Shown: piece after piece, positions 7,242-17,396 of the stretch
Numbering within the stretch: the first letter of the stretch is position 1
Layout: each line of letters begins with the position of its first letter
Origin: Pseudomonas azotoformans
GTDB taxonomy: Bacteria; Pseudomonadota; Gammaproteobacteria; Pseudomonadales; Pseudomonadaceae
DNA length: 64,000 nucleotides
Reading direction: 5' to 3'
Assembly: GCF_001579805.1 (NCBI RefSeq)
Contig: NZ_CP014546.1
Coordinates: 1,178,001-1,242,000 of the forward strand
The notes under the pieces: model-generated
What the model was told of the DNA's origin: nothing
Databases searched by the model: none
The model's input: only the letters and a program-made list of their open reading frames with translations
Position numbers and translations under genes: made by a program

Positions 7242-9629
7242 TTACCAGTTGTAAGCAACTTTACCGTAATAAAACGCGCCGCTGTAACCGTACGGCGAAA
7301 AAGTGCTGTAGGCGAGGTTGCCGCCACTGCTGGCGAAGGCATTGACCTTTTCCGGGTATTTATCGGTGACGTTGTCGCCGCCGAGGGTGAAGGTCCAGTT
7401 CTTCAGCTTGTAGTCCGCCGACAAATCCAGCACCCAGGCCGCCTTGAAGGTCTGGTCGTTGGCCTTGTCGGCCTGGTAGCTGGTGAATTCACCATAGCGC
7501 ACCAGGTTGCTGTGCAGCGCCCAATTGCCGAAGGTGAAGTCGTTACCCAGGCTCAGCTTGTGTTCCGGGGTGGTATCGCCCAGCAAACCGCTTTTCTCAC
7601 GACGATCCACCCGCACCAGGTTGGCGCCCAGGCTGTCGAGGATGGCCGGGTTGGGCTTCACATCCGTGACCTTGGTGTGGTTGTAGTTGTAGCCCACGGT
7701 GCTGTTCCAACGGATGCCGTTATCGAACTGGTAGCGGTAGTTGGCTACCAGATCGACGCCGTCGGTGCTGGTGTCGGTGGCGTTGGTGAAGTAGCGGGCG
7801 GTGGTGTAGTTGATGTTGCCCACGCCATTGGCGCGCAGATAAGCCTGGGTGGCCGGGTCCAGGTTGAGGTTCGACGACAGGCTGATACGGTCACGAATAT
7901 CGATGCGGTATACGTCCACCGTCACGGTCAGGTCATCGGCGGGCTCCAGTACCAGGCCAAGGCTGTAGTTACGCGACTTCTCGGCCTTCAGGTCCTCCGC
8001 GCCCAGCAGGCGCGCGACCTGGCTGGAGGCCGGGAAAGTACCGGCCTCGCGAATGTCGCTGCCGATCAACTGCGATGAGGTGAACGCAAAGTTCTGCTGA
8101 GCCAGGGACGGCGCGCGGAAACCGTTGGAAATGCTGCCGCGCAGGGCCACCTGCGGGGTGAAGTCGTAGCGGGCCGACAGCGAGCCGCTGACGTTGGAAC
8201 CGAAGTCACTGTAATCCTCATGCCGTACGGCAGCCGAGGCGCTGAGTTTTTCGGTGAAGTTGGTTTCCAGGTCCAGGTACTGCGCCCAGTTGTGGCGCGA
8301 ACTGCTGCCGGCGTCGGCATCACGGAAACCGCCGAGGCCCGAACTGCCGGTCTGGTAGTAGGACGCTGGCTCACCTGCTTCAATCTCATAACCCTGGCGC
8401 AGGTATTCGCCACCAAAGGCCACGGAAACCGGATACGGCAGGAAGCCCACGTCGAATTCACGGGACAGGTCCAGGCTGACTTGCTTCTGGTCGTTGCTCA
8501 GGGTGCCATTGTCGAACTTGCGCGGCGTGGCCAAGCCCAGGGATGTGTTGATGGTTTCGGTGCTCAACTCGTACTGGTTCTTGCCGTAGTTGGCCGACAG
8601 GTCGTAATGCCAGTCATAGGCCAACAGCCCGCGCAGGCCCACCACCAACGACGTGTCTTCCAGGTTGCCCTTGATCAACGGCAGGTAGCCATTGGGATTG
8701 AGCGCCGGAATATTGTTGGACGCATTGCTCGCCCGGTAGAACGCCGCCGTCTCGCCGCGCCGCTTGCTGTAGCCGCCGAAGGTGTAGAACTCGGCCGCAT
8801 CATTGAAGGAATATTCCGAGTTGAACTGGAATTTGCCTTCATTGGTGGCCGGCTCGCCCTGGCGAAACACCTGCTGGCCGTAGGTCGTGGAGCCTACGCT
8901 GGCTGAGCGGAAATCCTTGCCGGCGCGGTTGGTGTAATCGTTGTCGGCGCCTTCGGCCGAGAGGTTGATAAAGCCGTTATCACCCAATGCCACGCCGGTG
9001 TTGCCACTCAGATTGCGCTGGATGCCGTCGCCCTTCTTGTACTCGCCGAACTTGGAGGAGATCGAGCCGCCATGGTCGGCGTGCTTGAGGATCACGTTGA
9101 TCACCCCGGCAATCGCGTCCGAGCCGTAGCGCGCGGAGGCGCCGTCGCGCAGCACTTCGATATGGTCGACCGCCGACAGCGGAATCGCATTCAAATCCGC
9201 CGGCGCCGAGCCGCGGCCCACCGCCCCACCCAAGTTGACGAAAGCACTGGTGTGGCGGCGCTTGCCATTGACCAGCACCAACACCTGATCCGGCGACAGC
9301 CCGCGCAACTGCGCAGGGCGCACCAGTTCGGCGCCGTCCACCAGGCTTGGGCGCGGGAAGTTGATCGATGGTATCAGCCGCGCCAACACCGCCCCCAGCT
9401 CATCGGAACCGGTGCTGCGCAGGGTGTCGCCGGAAATCACATCGATCGGCGACAGCGACGCACTGGCCGTGCGCTCTTGGGCGCGGGTGCCGGTGACGAT
9501 CACGGTGTCGAGCTTGGGCACATCGGTGGCGGACGTTTCGGCCGCGAAGACTGGATTGAAACCCACGGCGGTCAGCAAATTGGCCGACAAAATCGCCGAG
9601 TACAGCGCGTGTTGCTTGTAGCTCCCCAT
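7242..9629 (-). CDS. TonB-dependent outer-membrane receptor
   Basis: 795 residues. Signal peptide ends near residue 29 (FAAETS). A TonB-box-like 'DTVIVTG' follows, then the plug domain: 'PIDVISGDTL', 'LRGLSPDQVLVLVNGKRRH' and 'IEVLRDGASARYGSDAIAGVINVIL'. The beta-barrel ends in aromatic Trp as expected ('YGKVAYNW'). Start has AAGGGGAGCGG just upstream. The 'RLIPSINFPRPSLVDGAELVRPAQLRG' region places it in the large group of receptors outside classical siderophore types. No siderophore, heme or cobalamin genes are adjacent, so the substrate is unknown. Monocistronic or followed by chaC; divergent from the small outer-membrane-type gene. Confidence 0.92.
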   Translation of the reverse strand: MGSYKQHALYSAILSANLLTAVGFNPVFAAETSATDVPKLDTVIVTGTRAQERTASASLSPIDVISGDTLRSTGSDELGAVLARLIPSINFPRPSLVDGAELVRPAQLRGLSPDQVLVLVNGKRRHTSAFVNLGGAVGRGSAPADLNAIPLSAVDHIEVLRDGASARYGSDAIAGVINVILKHADHGGSISSKFGEYKKGDGIQRNLSGNTGVALGDNGFINLSAEGADNDYTNRAGKDFRSASVGSTTYGQQVFRQGEPATNEGKFQFNSEYSFNDAAEFYTFGGYSKRRGETAAFYRASNASNNIPALNPNGYLPLIKGNLEDTSLVVGLRGLLAYDWHYDLSANYGKNQYELSTETINTSLGLATPRKFDNGTLSNDQKQVSLDLSREFDVGFLPYPVSVAFGGEYLRQGYEIEAGEPASYYQTGSSGLGGFRDADAGSSSRHNWAQYLDLETNFTEKLSASAAVRHEDYSDFGSNVSGSLSARYDFTPQVALRGSISNGFRAPSLAQQNFAFTSSQLIGSDIREAGTFPASSQVARLLGAEDLKAEKSRNYSLGLVLEPADDLTVTVDVYRIDIRDRISLSSNLNLDPATQAYLRANGVGNINYTTARYFTNATDTSTDGVDLVANYRYQFDNGIRWNSTVGYNYNHTKVTDVKPNPAILDSLGANLVRVDRREKSGLLGDTTPEHKLSLGNDFTFGNWALHSNLVRYGEFTSYQADKANDQTFKAAWVLDLSADYKLKNWTFTLGGDNVTDKYPEKVNAFASSGGNLAYSTFSPYGYSGAFYYGKVAYNW

Positions 9630-9956
9630 ACCGCTCCCCTTGAATCAAAAACCAGAACGTCGTGCTCTGAGTTCATACGATCGATCCGGCTGGCGGGCGG
9701 TGGCGGTCAGTTGTTGGTGGTTGTGATTGAGTCGGTAGTCCGTTGCGATATAGCTTAAGGATATTTATGTAACAAATTAAATACCTTTAAAGCATAAGCG
9801 AATGCATAAGCAAAATGGCCCATTCGTCAGGATCGCAGGGGCCAATCCCGCTACTTTCAGCCCCGGTTCAGCCTGAAAACGTGCCAAGCCGTCAAAATAG
9901 GACACAGATCACGACCCACCTAGCCGCCCATCAAACCGACTACCGAGGTCGCACCC
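9630..9956. other. Divergent intergenic region, 327 bp
   Basis: Lies between the TonB receptor (-) and the small outer-membrane-type gene (+). An AT-rich core at about 9745-9815 probably contains the receptor promoter. It includes a direct repeat GCATAAGC at 9792-9799 and 9804-9811 (12-base period, about one helical turn), a possible activator-binding pattern. I saw no convincing Fur box, gene or RNA. Confidence 0.35.
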
Positions 9957-10439
9957 ATGAAAAAATTCCGACTGCCTGGCCTGCTGCTCCTGGCCCAGGC
10001 CACCACCGCGTTGGCGGGCGAAGCGCCGGCCACTGAAGACGACAAGGGCTTCTGGTACGCGCAGACCAGCGTCTACACCCGGCACTTCGCACCCGATCCC
10101 GAGCACAACAACAACCAGGACCTGATCGGCCTGGAGCGCAATGAAGCCTCAGGTTTTGTGTATGGTGGGGCGACGTTTCGCAACTCGTTTCGGCAGCGTT
10201 CGTACTACGCGTATGCGGGCAAGCGCTACGACATGGCCGACTATCCGGTGTATTTGAAGCTGACAGGCGGGGCGATCCAGGGTTATCGCGGCAAGTACCG
10301 CGACAAGATCCCGTTGAACCGTTTCGGCGTGGCGCCGGTGATCATTCCGTCGGTGGGCGCGCATTACGGACCGGTGGCGGCGGAAGTGGTGCTGCTGGGG
10401 TTCAATGCGGCGATGGTCACCACTGGCGTACGCTTTTAG
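9957..10439 (+). CDS. Small exported protein, PagP-like / outer-membrane beta-barrel
   Basis: 160 residues with a signal peptide (residues 1-20, ending ALAG). The mature protein has amphipathic strands and ends in a C-terminal Phe ('VTTGVRF'), typical of outer-membrane barrels. The central 'KLTGGAIQGYRG...KIPLNRFGVAPVIIPSVG' is widespread in pseudomonads, and homologs are often annotated, probably wrongly, as glycerol-3-phosphate transporters. The 'DKIPLN..GVAPVIIPS' pattern is reminiscent of PagP lipid A palmitoyltransferases, but the catalytic residues were not verified. GAGG lies 12 bases before the start. The stop overlaps that of the convergent reductase gene. Confidence 0.7.
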   Translation: MKKFRLPGLLLLAQATTALAGEAPATEDDKGFWYAQTSVYTRHFAPDPEHNNNQDLIGLERNEASGFVYGGATFRNSFRQRSYYAYAGKRYDMADYPVYLKLTGGAIQGYRGKYRDKIPLNRFGVAPVIIPSVGAHYGPVAAEVVLLGFNAAMVTTGVRF

Positions 10440-11404
10440 GGGCGTGGCGCGTAGGCAAACACATCGGCACGCATTTGGTGTGCATCCATTCCGGCCTCGA
10501 CCAGCGCATCCAGCGTGCCGTAGATCATGGCCGGTGAACCGCTGGCGTAGACGTGCACAGCCTTGAGATCGGTGATGTCTTCGCACACCGCTTCATGCAA
10601 CAGCCCGCAGCGCCCTTCCCAGCCGCACAGGTCACTGACGACTTTGTGCAGGAACAGGTTGGGCAGTTGCAGCCACTGGTCCCAATGCTCAATCTCGTAG
10701 AAATCTTCCGGACGGCGCACGCCCCAGTACAGGTGCACCGGGTGTTTGAAGCCGGAAGCACGGCAGTGTTCAATCAGGCTGTGCATCTGCGCCATGCCGG
10801 TACCGGCAGCGATCAACACCAGCGGCCCATCCGGCAGCTCGGCCAGGTGGGTATCACCAAAAGGCAGCTCGACGCGCGCCATCTGGTTGCGTTGCAGCTG
10901 CTCAAGCAAGGTGCGCGCGCTGTCCTCGCGGGCCAGCACATGCAGCTCCAGCTCGCGCCCGGCGTGGGGCGCGGAGGCCAGGGAAAACGCCGACTTCTCG
11001 CCGTTCTCACGCTCGATCATCAGGTATTGCCCGGCGTGGTAACGCACCGCCTTGCCGGCCGGCGCACGCAGGCGCACGCGCCACACATCGCCACCCACCT
11101 CGACGCATTCACTCAATTGGCACGACAACTTGCGCAACGGCAACTCTCCCGGCGCCAGCACGCCATCCCACAACACAATGCAATCTTCCAGCGGCTCGGC
11201 GATACAGGTGTAGAACTCGCCGTGATCACGCACTTCACCGGCCTGCTGAACCCGGCCTTCCACCAACAGCGCGGCGCACACATGGCACACGCCGTTGCGA
11301 CAGGCCTGGGGGCATTCGTAGCCCAGGCGGCGCGCGCCTTCGAGGATTCGCTCGCCGGGGACCAGCTCCAGCACGGCGCCGGAAGGTTGCAGGGTTACAC
11401 GCAT
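10436..11404 (-). CDS. Ferredoxin-type NAD(P)H-flavin reductase (AscD-like)
   Basis: 322 residues. An N-terminal plant-type 2Fe-2S domain has Cys35, Cys40 and Cys43 (ACRNGVCHVC) plus a later Cys in 'FYTCIAEPLE'. Then come a flavin domain ('HAGQYLMIERE...FSLASAP') and an NAD domain ('GPLVLIAAGTGMAQMHSLIEH'). Similar proteins are named CDP-6-deoxy-3,4-glucoseen reductase, but nothing here indicates a sugar pathway. Position directly after ubiD (start overlaps its stop as TGATG) is like the ubiD-fre pair of enterobacteria. A flavin-reducing role supporting UbiD or quinone metabolism is possible but inferred. The ATG at 11404 is preferred over a TTG one codon upstream. Confidence 0.85.
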   Translation of the reverse strand: MRVTLQPSGAVLELVPGERILEGARRLGYECPQACRNGVCHVCAALLVEGRVQQAGEVRDHGEFYTCIAEPLEDCIVLWDGVLAPGELPLRKLSCQLSECVEVGGDVWRVRLRAPAGKAVRYHAGQYLMIERENGEKSAFSLASAPHAGRELELHVLAREDSARTLLEQLQRNQMARVELPFGDTHLAELPDGPLVLIAAGTGMAQMHSLIEHCRASGFKHPVHLYWGVRRPEDFYEIEHWDQWLQLPNLFLHKVVSDLCGWEGRCGLLHEAVCEDITDLKAVHVYASGSPAMIYGTLDALVEAGMDAHQMRADVFAYAPRP

Positions 11405-12870
11405 CAATCTATTCCCAATTCTTTCCAGATCGCATCGACACGGGCGGTGACGGCTTCATCCTTGACGATCACCCGGCCCCACTCGCGGGTGGTTTCACCC
11501 GGCCACTTGTGAGTGGCGTCCAGGCCCATCTTTGAACCCAGGCCTGAAACCGGCGAGGCGAAGTCGAGGTAGTCGATCGGCGTGTTGTCGATCATCACCG
11601 TGTCGCGCTTGGGGTCCATGCGCGTGGTGATGGCCCAGATCACGTCGTTCCAGTCGCGGGCATTGATGTCGTCGTCGGTAACAATAACGAACTTGGTGTA
11701 CATGAACTGTCGCAAAAACGACCACACACCGAGCATTACCCGCTTGGCATGGCCTGGGTACGACTTCTTCATGGTCACGATGGCCATGCGGTACGAGCAG
11801 CCTTCAGGCGGCAGGTAGAAGTCAGTGATCTCCGGGAATTGCTTCTGCAGGATCGGCACAAACACTTCGTTGAGCGCCACGCCCAGAATGGCCGGCTCAT
11901 CCGGCGGACGGCCGGTGTAGGTGCTGTGATAAATCGGCTTGATGCGATGGGTGATGCGCTCGACGGTGAACACCGGGAAGCTATCGACTTCGTTGTAGTA
12001 GCCGGTGTGGTCGCCGTAAGGACCTTCATCGGCCATTTCACCCGGATGAATCACGCCTTCGAGGATGATTTCAGCCGTGGCCGGCACTTGCAGGTCGTTG
12101 CCACGGCACTTCACCAGTTCGGTGCGATTACCGCGCAGCAGGCCGGCGAAGGCGTATTCGGACAGGCTGTCGGGCACCGGGGTCACGGCGCCGAGGATGG
12201 TGGCCGGGTCGGCACCCAGGGCCACGGAAACCGGGAACGGCTTGCCGGGGTGTTTTTCGCACCACTCGCGGAAGTCCAACGCGCCGCCACGGTGGCTCAG
12301 CCAACGCATGATCACCTTGTTACGGCCGATCACTTGCTGGCGGTAGATACCGAGATTCTGGCGGTCTTTGTTCGGGCCCTTGGTGACGGTCAGGCCCCAG
12401 GTGATCAGAGGGCCGACATCGCCTGGCCAGCAGGTTTGCACCGGCAGCATGGCCAGGTCGACATCGTCGCCTTCGATGACCACTTCCTGGCACACCGCGT
12501 CCTTGACCACTTTGGGGGCCATGGCAATGATCTTGCGGAAGATCGGCAGCTTCGACCAGGCATCCTTCAGCCCCTTGGGCGGCTCGGGTTCCTTGAGGAA
12601 GGCCAGCAACTTGCCGATCTCGCGCAATTCGCTGACCGACTCGGCGCCCATGCCAAAGGCCACGCGCTCGGGCGTACCGAACAGGTTGCCAAGCACCGGG
12701 ATATCAAAGCCGGTCGGGTTCTCGAACAGCAGCGCCGGGCCCTTGTTGCGCAGGGTACGGTCGCAAATCTCAGTCATTTCCAGCACCGGGGAAATCGGCA
12801 TCTGGATACGTTTCAACTCTCCGCGCTGCTCAAGTTGCTGCACGAAATCCCGAAGATCCTTGAATTTCAT
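11404..12870 (-). CDS. ubiD: 4-hydroxy-3-polyprenylbenzoate decarboxylase UbiD
   Basis: 488 residues, the usual length. UbiD uses prenylated FMN (made by UbiX) to decarboxylate polyprenyl-4-hydroxybenzoate in ubiquinone synthesis. Conserved stretches include '[16 protein letters not shown]', '[20 protein letters not shown]' and '[20 protein letters not shown]'. The start at 12870 (MKFKDLRDF) matches the family N-terminus and has GGGTGG eight bases upstream; a GTG four codons earlier is unlikely. Lies downstream of rho on the same strand beyond the rho terminator and is coupled to the reductase gene behind it. Confidence 0.95.
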   Translation of the reverse strand: MKFKDLRDFVQQLEQRGELKRIQMPISPVLEMTEICDRTLRNKGPALLFENPTGFDIPVLGNLFGTPERVAFGMGAESVSELREIGKLLAFLKEPEPPKGLKDAWSKLPIFRKIIAMAPKVVKDAVCQEVVIEGDDVDLAMLPVQTCWPGDVGPLITWGLTVTKGPNKDRQNLGIYRQQVIGRNKVIMRWLSHRGGALDFREWCEKHPGKPFPVSVALGADPATILGAVTPVPDSLSEYAFAGLLRGNRTELVKCRGNDLQVPATAEIILEGVIHPGEMADEGPYGDHTGYYNEVDSFPVFTVERITHRIKPIYHSTYTGRPPDEPAILGVALNEVFVPILQKQFPEITDFYLPPEGCSYRMAIVTMKKSYPGHAKRVMLGVWSFLRQFMYTKFVIVTDDDINARDWNDVIWAITTRMDPKRDTVMIDNTPIDYLDFASPVSGLGSKMGLDATHKWPGETTREWGRVIVKDEAVTARVDAIWKELGID

Positions 12871-12973
12871 TAACCATGCCACCCGTAAAATAGGCGTACA
12901 TCCTACCTGCTATGGCGGCCGCTGGCAGCTTATCGCGGTGCATTTGGGTACAGAGAATGCTTAAAAAACCGGC

Positions 12974-13005
12974 ACAAAAAAAATGGCGCCCCTGAGGGCG
13001 CCATT
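12974..13005 (-). terminator. Rho-independent terminator of rho
   Basis: Ten-base-pair perfect stem AATGGCGCCC / GGGCGCCATT with a four-base loop at 12982-13005. On the minus strand it is followed by eight T. It lies 23 bases after the rho stop. Confidence 0.85.
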
Positions 13006-13027
13006 CTTTCGGACCTGAAGCGTCGTA

Positions 13028-14287
<1,260 letters not shown>

Positions 14288-14321
14288 ATAGGAATGACGT
14301 AATCATTTATGGAGGGGGGAA

Positions 14322-14340
14322 ATTAAGCTTTTGGCTTAAT
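14322..14340 (-). promoter_or_regulatory. Hairpin in the rho leader
   Basis: ATTAAGC, five bases, GCTTAAT: a seven-base-pair stem about 35-53 bases upstream of the rho start codon. On the rho-sense strand it is followed by a TTT-C6 run. rho is known to be autoregulated through leader attenuation in E. coli, so a regulatory role is plausible but only inferred here. Confidence 0.35.
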
Positions 14341-14483
14341 GAGGCCGCGCCGCGGAGAAGGCGACAGGATCGCGTACTAATCGAAAAGGAGTGCGTCGGC
14401 GACGGCATGCAGGGGGCAGTGGAGAAACCAGTGCGGGGCCGAATGTACCACCTGAGTTTCGGAGCGTCTAGCCCTGTTTCACG

Positions 14484-14514
14484 AAAAAGCCCCGCTAATT
14501 TGCGGGGCTTTTTT
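14484..14514 (-). terminator. Rho-independent terminator of trxA (bidirectional shape)
   Basis: AAAAAGCCCCGC, six-base loop, GCGGGGCTTTTT, starting nine bases beyond the trxA stop. Runs of A and T flank both sides, so it could work in either direction; only trxA reads into it. Confidence 0.9.
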
Positions 14515-14522
14515 GACGACGC

Positions 14523-14852
14523 TTAGATGTTCGCGTCGAGGAAAGCTTGCAGCTGAGACTTCGACAGCGCGCCTACTTTGGTCGCTTCGACGTTGCCGTT
14601 CTTGAACAGCATCAGGGTCGGGATACCACGCACGCCGTGCTTGGCCGGGGTTTCCTGGTTGTCGTCGATGTTCAGCTTGGCAATGGTCAGCTTGCCTTCG
14701 TAGGTGGTCGCAATGTCGTCCAGGACTGGAGCGATCATTTTGCAAGGGCCACACCATTCAGCCCAGTAGTCAACCAGCACCGGGCCAGCAGCCTTGAGTA
14801 CTTCGGCCTCAAAGGTCGCGTCGGTGACGTGCTTGATAAGATCGTTGCTCAT
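14523..14852 (-). CDS. trxA: Thioredoxin 1
   Basis: 109 residues. Small cytoplasmic disulfide reductase with active site WCGPC at residues 33-37 and the cis-proline loop '[12 protein letters not shown]'. It is kept reduced by thioredoxin reductase and supplies ribonucleotide reductase and other enzymes. The start (MSNDLIKHV) matches the family; an in-frame start 14 codons upstream would add an unlikely extension. Single gene with a strong terminator, followed by rho on the same strand. Confidence 0.97.
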   Translation of the reverse strand: MSNDLIKHVTDATFEAEVLKAAGPVLVDYWAEWCGPCKMIAPVLDDIATTYEGKLTIAKLNIDDNQETPAKHGVRGIPTLMLFKNGNVEATKVGALSKSQLQAFLDANI

Positions 14853-14973
14853 GGATGTCTCCGGATTGTAAGCAAAAAAAACGTGGCCCATCATAGCCGC
14901 CCTTCCCCCGTTCAGGAAGCCGCCTCTGATTGAGTCTTGCTATGGTGGTGCATGAGTTTGGGTATAGCCCAAC

Positions 14974-15669
14974 TCACGGCCTGACGGGAGTCACGAAGGC
15001 AATGCCGGTGCGCAACGCCGCGTTGCGCACGTGCTCCTGCATGGTTTTCTGCGCCGCTGCACTGGCCCGCCGGGCCAGGGCACGCAGGATCCGGCGGTGC
15101 TCCTGCCAGGTTTCCATCGCCCGCTCCGGCCGGATGAACGGTAGCTTCTGGCTCTCCAGGAACACCTCGGCACTGGCACTCAGGATGCTCACCATCGCCT
15201 GATTACCGCTGGCCAGCAGGATGCGCTGGTGGAATTCGAAGTCCAGCCGTGCGGCCGCCTCGAAGTCGCCGGTCTTGAGTACCTTGCGCATGGCCTCGAC
15301 GTTGTCTTGCAGGCTGTCCAGCTCATCGAGGGTCAGCGTCACCGCCGCCAACCCCGCCGCAAACCCTTCCAGCGCATAGCGCAACTGGAAGATATCCAGT
15401 GGCGTGGCCTGGGCCGCGAAGGGCCAGGCAAACCCCGGCGACTCCTCGGCGGCCTGCACGAACACACCCTTTCCAGGCTGCACACTGACCACACCCAACG
15501 CGCTGAGGGACGACAACGCCTCGCGCAACGACGCCCTGCTCACCCCCAACTGCACCGCCAGATCCCGTTGCGACGGCAAGGCATCGCCCGGCCCGAAGCC
15601 TTGCTCCTTGATCAGTTTGCGGATGGCCTGCAGGGCCGCTTCCGGTACGGCTTGGGCGATGGAATTCAT
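14974..15669 (-). CDS. FadR-subfamily GntR transcriptional regulator
   Basis: 231 residues. N-terminal winged helix-turn-helix 'GDALPSQRDLAVQLGVSRASLREALSSLSALG' ends in '...VVSVQPGKGVFV', the standard GntR pattern. The C-terminal alpha-helical FCD ligand domain carries 'RLDFEFHQRILLASGN' (metal/ligand-binding histidine) and 'QEHRRILRALARR'. Members usually bind small acids or amino-acid derived ligands. It is divergent from an amino acid ABC transporter operon 255 bases away and has a dyad just upstream of its own start. It probably controls that operon and itself. Start at 15669; the longer frame upstream crosses the operator. Confidence 0.88.
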   Translation of the reverse strand: MNSIAQAVPEAALQAIRKLIKEQGFGPGDALPSQRDLAVQLGVSRASLREALSSLSALGVVSVQPGKGVFVQAAEESPGFAWPFAAQATPLDIFQLRYALEGFAAGLAAVTLTLDELDSLQDNVEAMRKVLKTGDFEAAARLDFEFHQRILLASGNQAMVSILSASAEVFLESQKLPFIRPERAMETWQEHRRILRALARRASAAAQKTMQEHVRNAALRTGIAFVTPVRP

Positions 15670-15688
15670 AGAAAACTCAAGGTTCCAG

Positions 15689-15708
15689 ACAACTGAGCGG
15701 CTAGTTGT
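15689..15708. promoter_or_regulatory. Candidate operator of the FadR-type regulator
   Basis: ACAACT, eight bases, AGTTGT: dyad 20 bases upstream of the regulator start, in the divergent region shared with the ABC transporter. The half-sites resemble the ACAA/TTGT type seen in some GntR-family operators. Assignment rests on position and symmetry only. Confidence 0.4.
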
Positions 15709-15924
15709 AAAGCTATTCGCGGCCGACGGCAAGCCACGCCCCAAAGGGGCTCGCGAGGTTTTGCCGGCGCTCGAAAAGGGTGCGAAAACCGTTGCAACTG
15801 TTCAGACCAGTAAGACCACCGCAACTCAACAAATCCCTGGCTTGCAGGCGTTCTTCAGGGTGATGGCATGGGCTGTGCACTGAGCAAATCCAGAAAATTC
15901 CTTCGCCCTTCTCGGAGAGTTGCC

Positions 15925-16710
15925 ATGACCAAGCGCTACAGCGCCCTGCTTACTGCCCTGTTTGCCAGCCTGATGCTGGGCCAGGCACCCGCCCAGGCCA
16001 ACGGTCTGGACGACATCGTCGCCCGTGGCACCCTCAAGGTCGCCGTGCCTCAGGACTTTCCGCCGTTCGGTTCGGTCGGCCCCGACATGAAGCCTCGTGG
16101 CCTGGACATCGACACCGCCAAGCTGCTGGCCGACCAGCTCAAGGTCAAGCTGGAACTCACCCCAGTCAACAGCACCAACCGCATTCCCTTCCTTACCACC
16201 GGCAAGGTCGACTTGGTGATCTCCAGCCTGGGCAAGAACGCCGAGCGGGAAAAGGTCATCGACTTCTCCAAGGCCTATGCACCGTTCTACCTGGCCGTGT
16301 TCGGCCCGCCTGAAGCAGCCATCAGCAGCACCGACGACCTCAAGGGCAAGACCATCAGCGTGACCCGTGGCGCCATTGAAGACATCGAGCTGACCGCCGT
16401 GGCGCCCAAGGAAGCCACGATCAAGCGTTTCGAAGACAACAACTCGACCATCGCCGCCTACTTGGCGGGCCAGGTCGACCTGATCGCGAGCGGCAACGTG
16501 GTGATGGTGGCGATCAGCGAACGCAACCCCAAACGCGTGCCGGCGCTGAAAGTGAAGCTCAAGGACTCGCCGGTGTACGTGGGCGTGAACAAGAACGAGC
16601 CGGCGCTGCTGGAGAAGGTCAACCAGATCCTGGTCGCGGCCAAGGCCAATGGCAGCCTGGAGAAAAACGCACTGCAATGGCTGAAAGAGCCACTGCCCGC
16701 CGATCTCTGA
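15925..16710 (+). CDS. Amino acid ABC transporter, periplasmic binding protein
   Basis: 261 residues, family 3 solute-binding protein. Signal peptide 1-24 ends in AQA. The mature protein has 'LKVAVPQDFPPFG', 'RGLDIDTAKLLADQL', 'VELTPVN.TNRIPFL' style elements, and 'GKVDLVISSLGKNAEREKVIDFS', typical for polar amino acid receptors. Start chosen at 15925 after GGAGAG; the longer frame is not signal-like. First gene of a four-gene operon (binding protein, two permeases, ATPase). The ligand is probably a polar amino acid or a close relative; it cannot be narrowed. Confidence 0.9.
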   Translation: MTKRYSALLTALFASLMLGQAPAQANGLDDIVARGTLKVAVPQDFPPFGSVGPDMKPRGLDIDTAKLLADQLKVKLELTPVNSTNRIPFLTTGKVDLVISSLGKNAEREKVIDFSKAYAPFYLAVFGPPEAAISSTDDLKGKTISVTRGAIEDIELTAVAPKEATIKRFEDNNSTIAAYLAGQVDLIASGNVVMVAISERNPKRVPALKVKLKDSPVYVGVNKNEPALLEKVNQILVAAKANGSLEKNALQWLKEPLPADL

Positions 16711-16727
16711 AGCGACGGAGCTGACTC

Positions 16728-17396
16728 ATGGCGTATCAATTTGACTTCGTGCCGGTGCTGGCCAATACCGACCTGCTGTTGCGCGGCGCGCTGTTCACCC
16801 TTGAGCTGACGGCCATCGGCGCCCTCCTCGGCGTGGCCCTGGGCACCGTCGGCGCCGTGGTGCGGGCGTGGAAGATCCAGCCGTTTGCGTGGATCTTCGG
16901 TGTGTATGTCGAGTTGATCCGCAACACGCCGTTCCTGGTGCAGCTGTTCTTCATCTTCTTCGGCCTGCCGTCTTTGGGGCTGAAGATCACCGAATGGCAA
17001 GCGGCGGTGCTGGCGATGGTGATCAACCTGGGCGCCTACTCCACGGAAATCATCCGCGCCGGCATTCAAGCCATCCCGCGCGGACAACTGGAAGCCGCCG
17101 CCGCGCTGGCGATGACACGCTTCGAAGCCTTCCGCCACGTAGTGCTGCTGCCGGCGCTGGGCAAGGTGTGGCCGGCATTGAGCAGCCAGATCATCATCGT
17201 GATGCTCGGTTCGGCGGTGTGTTCGCAGATCGCCACCGAAGAGTTGAGTTTTGCCGCCAACTTTATCCAGTCGCGCAACTTCCGTGCGTTCGAAACCTAT
17301 GCCCTGACCACGTTGGTGTACTTGTGCATGGCGCTGATGATTCGCCAGTTGCTCAACTGGATCGGCCGCCGCTTCGTGATGAGGAACAGCCGATGA
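16728..17396 (+). CDS. Amino acid ABC transporter permease 1
   Basis: 222 residues with about five membrane segments. The HisM/HisQ-type permease pattern is clear: 'GALFTLELTAIGALLGVALG', 'YVELIRNTPFLVQLFFIFFGLP' and the EAA-like loop 'EAAAALAMTRFEAFRHVVLLPAL' that contacts the ATPase. Starts 17 bases after the binding protein and overlaps the second permease start by four bases (ATGA). Confidence 0.92.
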   Translation: MAYQFDFVPVLANTDLLLRGALFTLELTAIGALLGVALGTVGAVVRAWKIQPFAWIFGVYVELIRNTPFLVQLFFIFFGLPSLGLKITEWQAAVLAMVINLGAYSTEIIRAGIQAIPRGQLEAAAALAMTRFEAFRHVVLLPALGKVWPALSSQIIIVMLGSAVCSQIATEELSFAANFIQSRNFRAFETYALTTLVYLCMALMIRQLLNWIGRRFVMRNSR

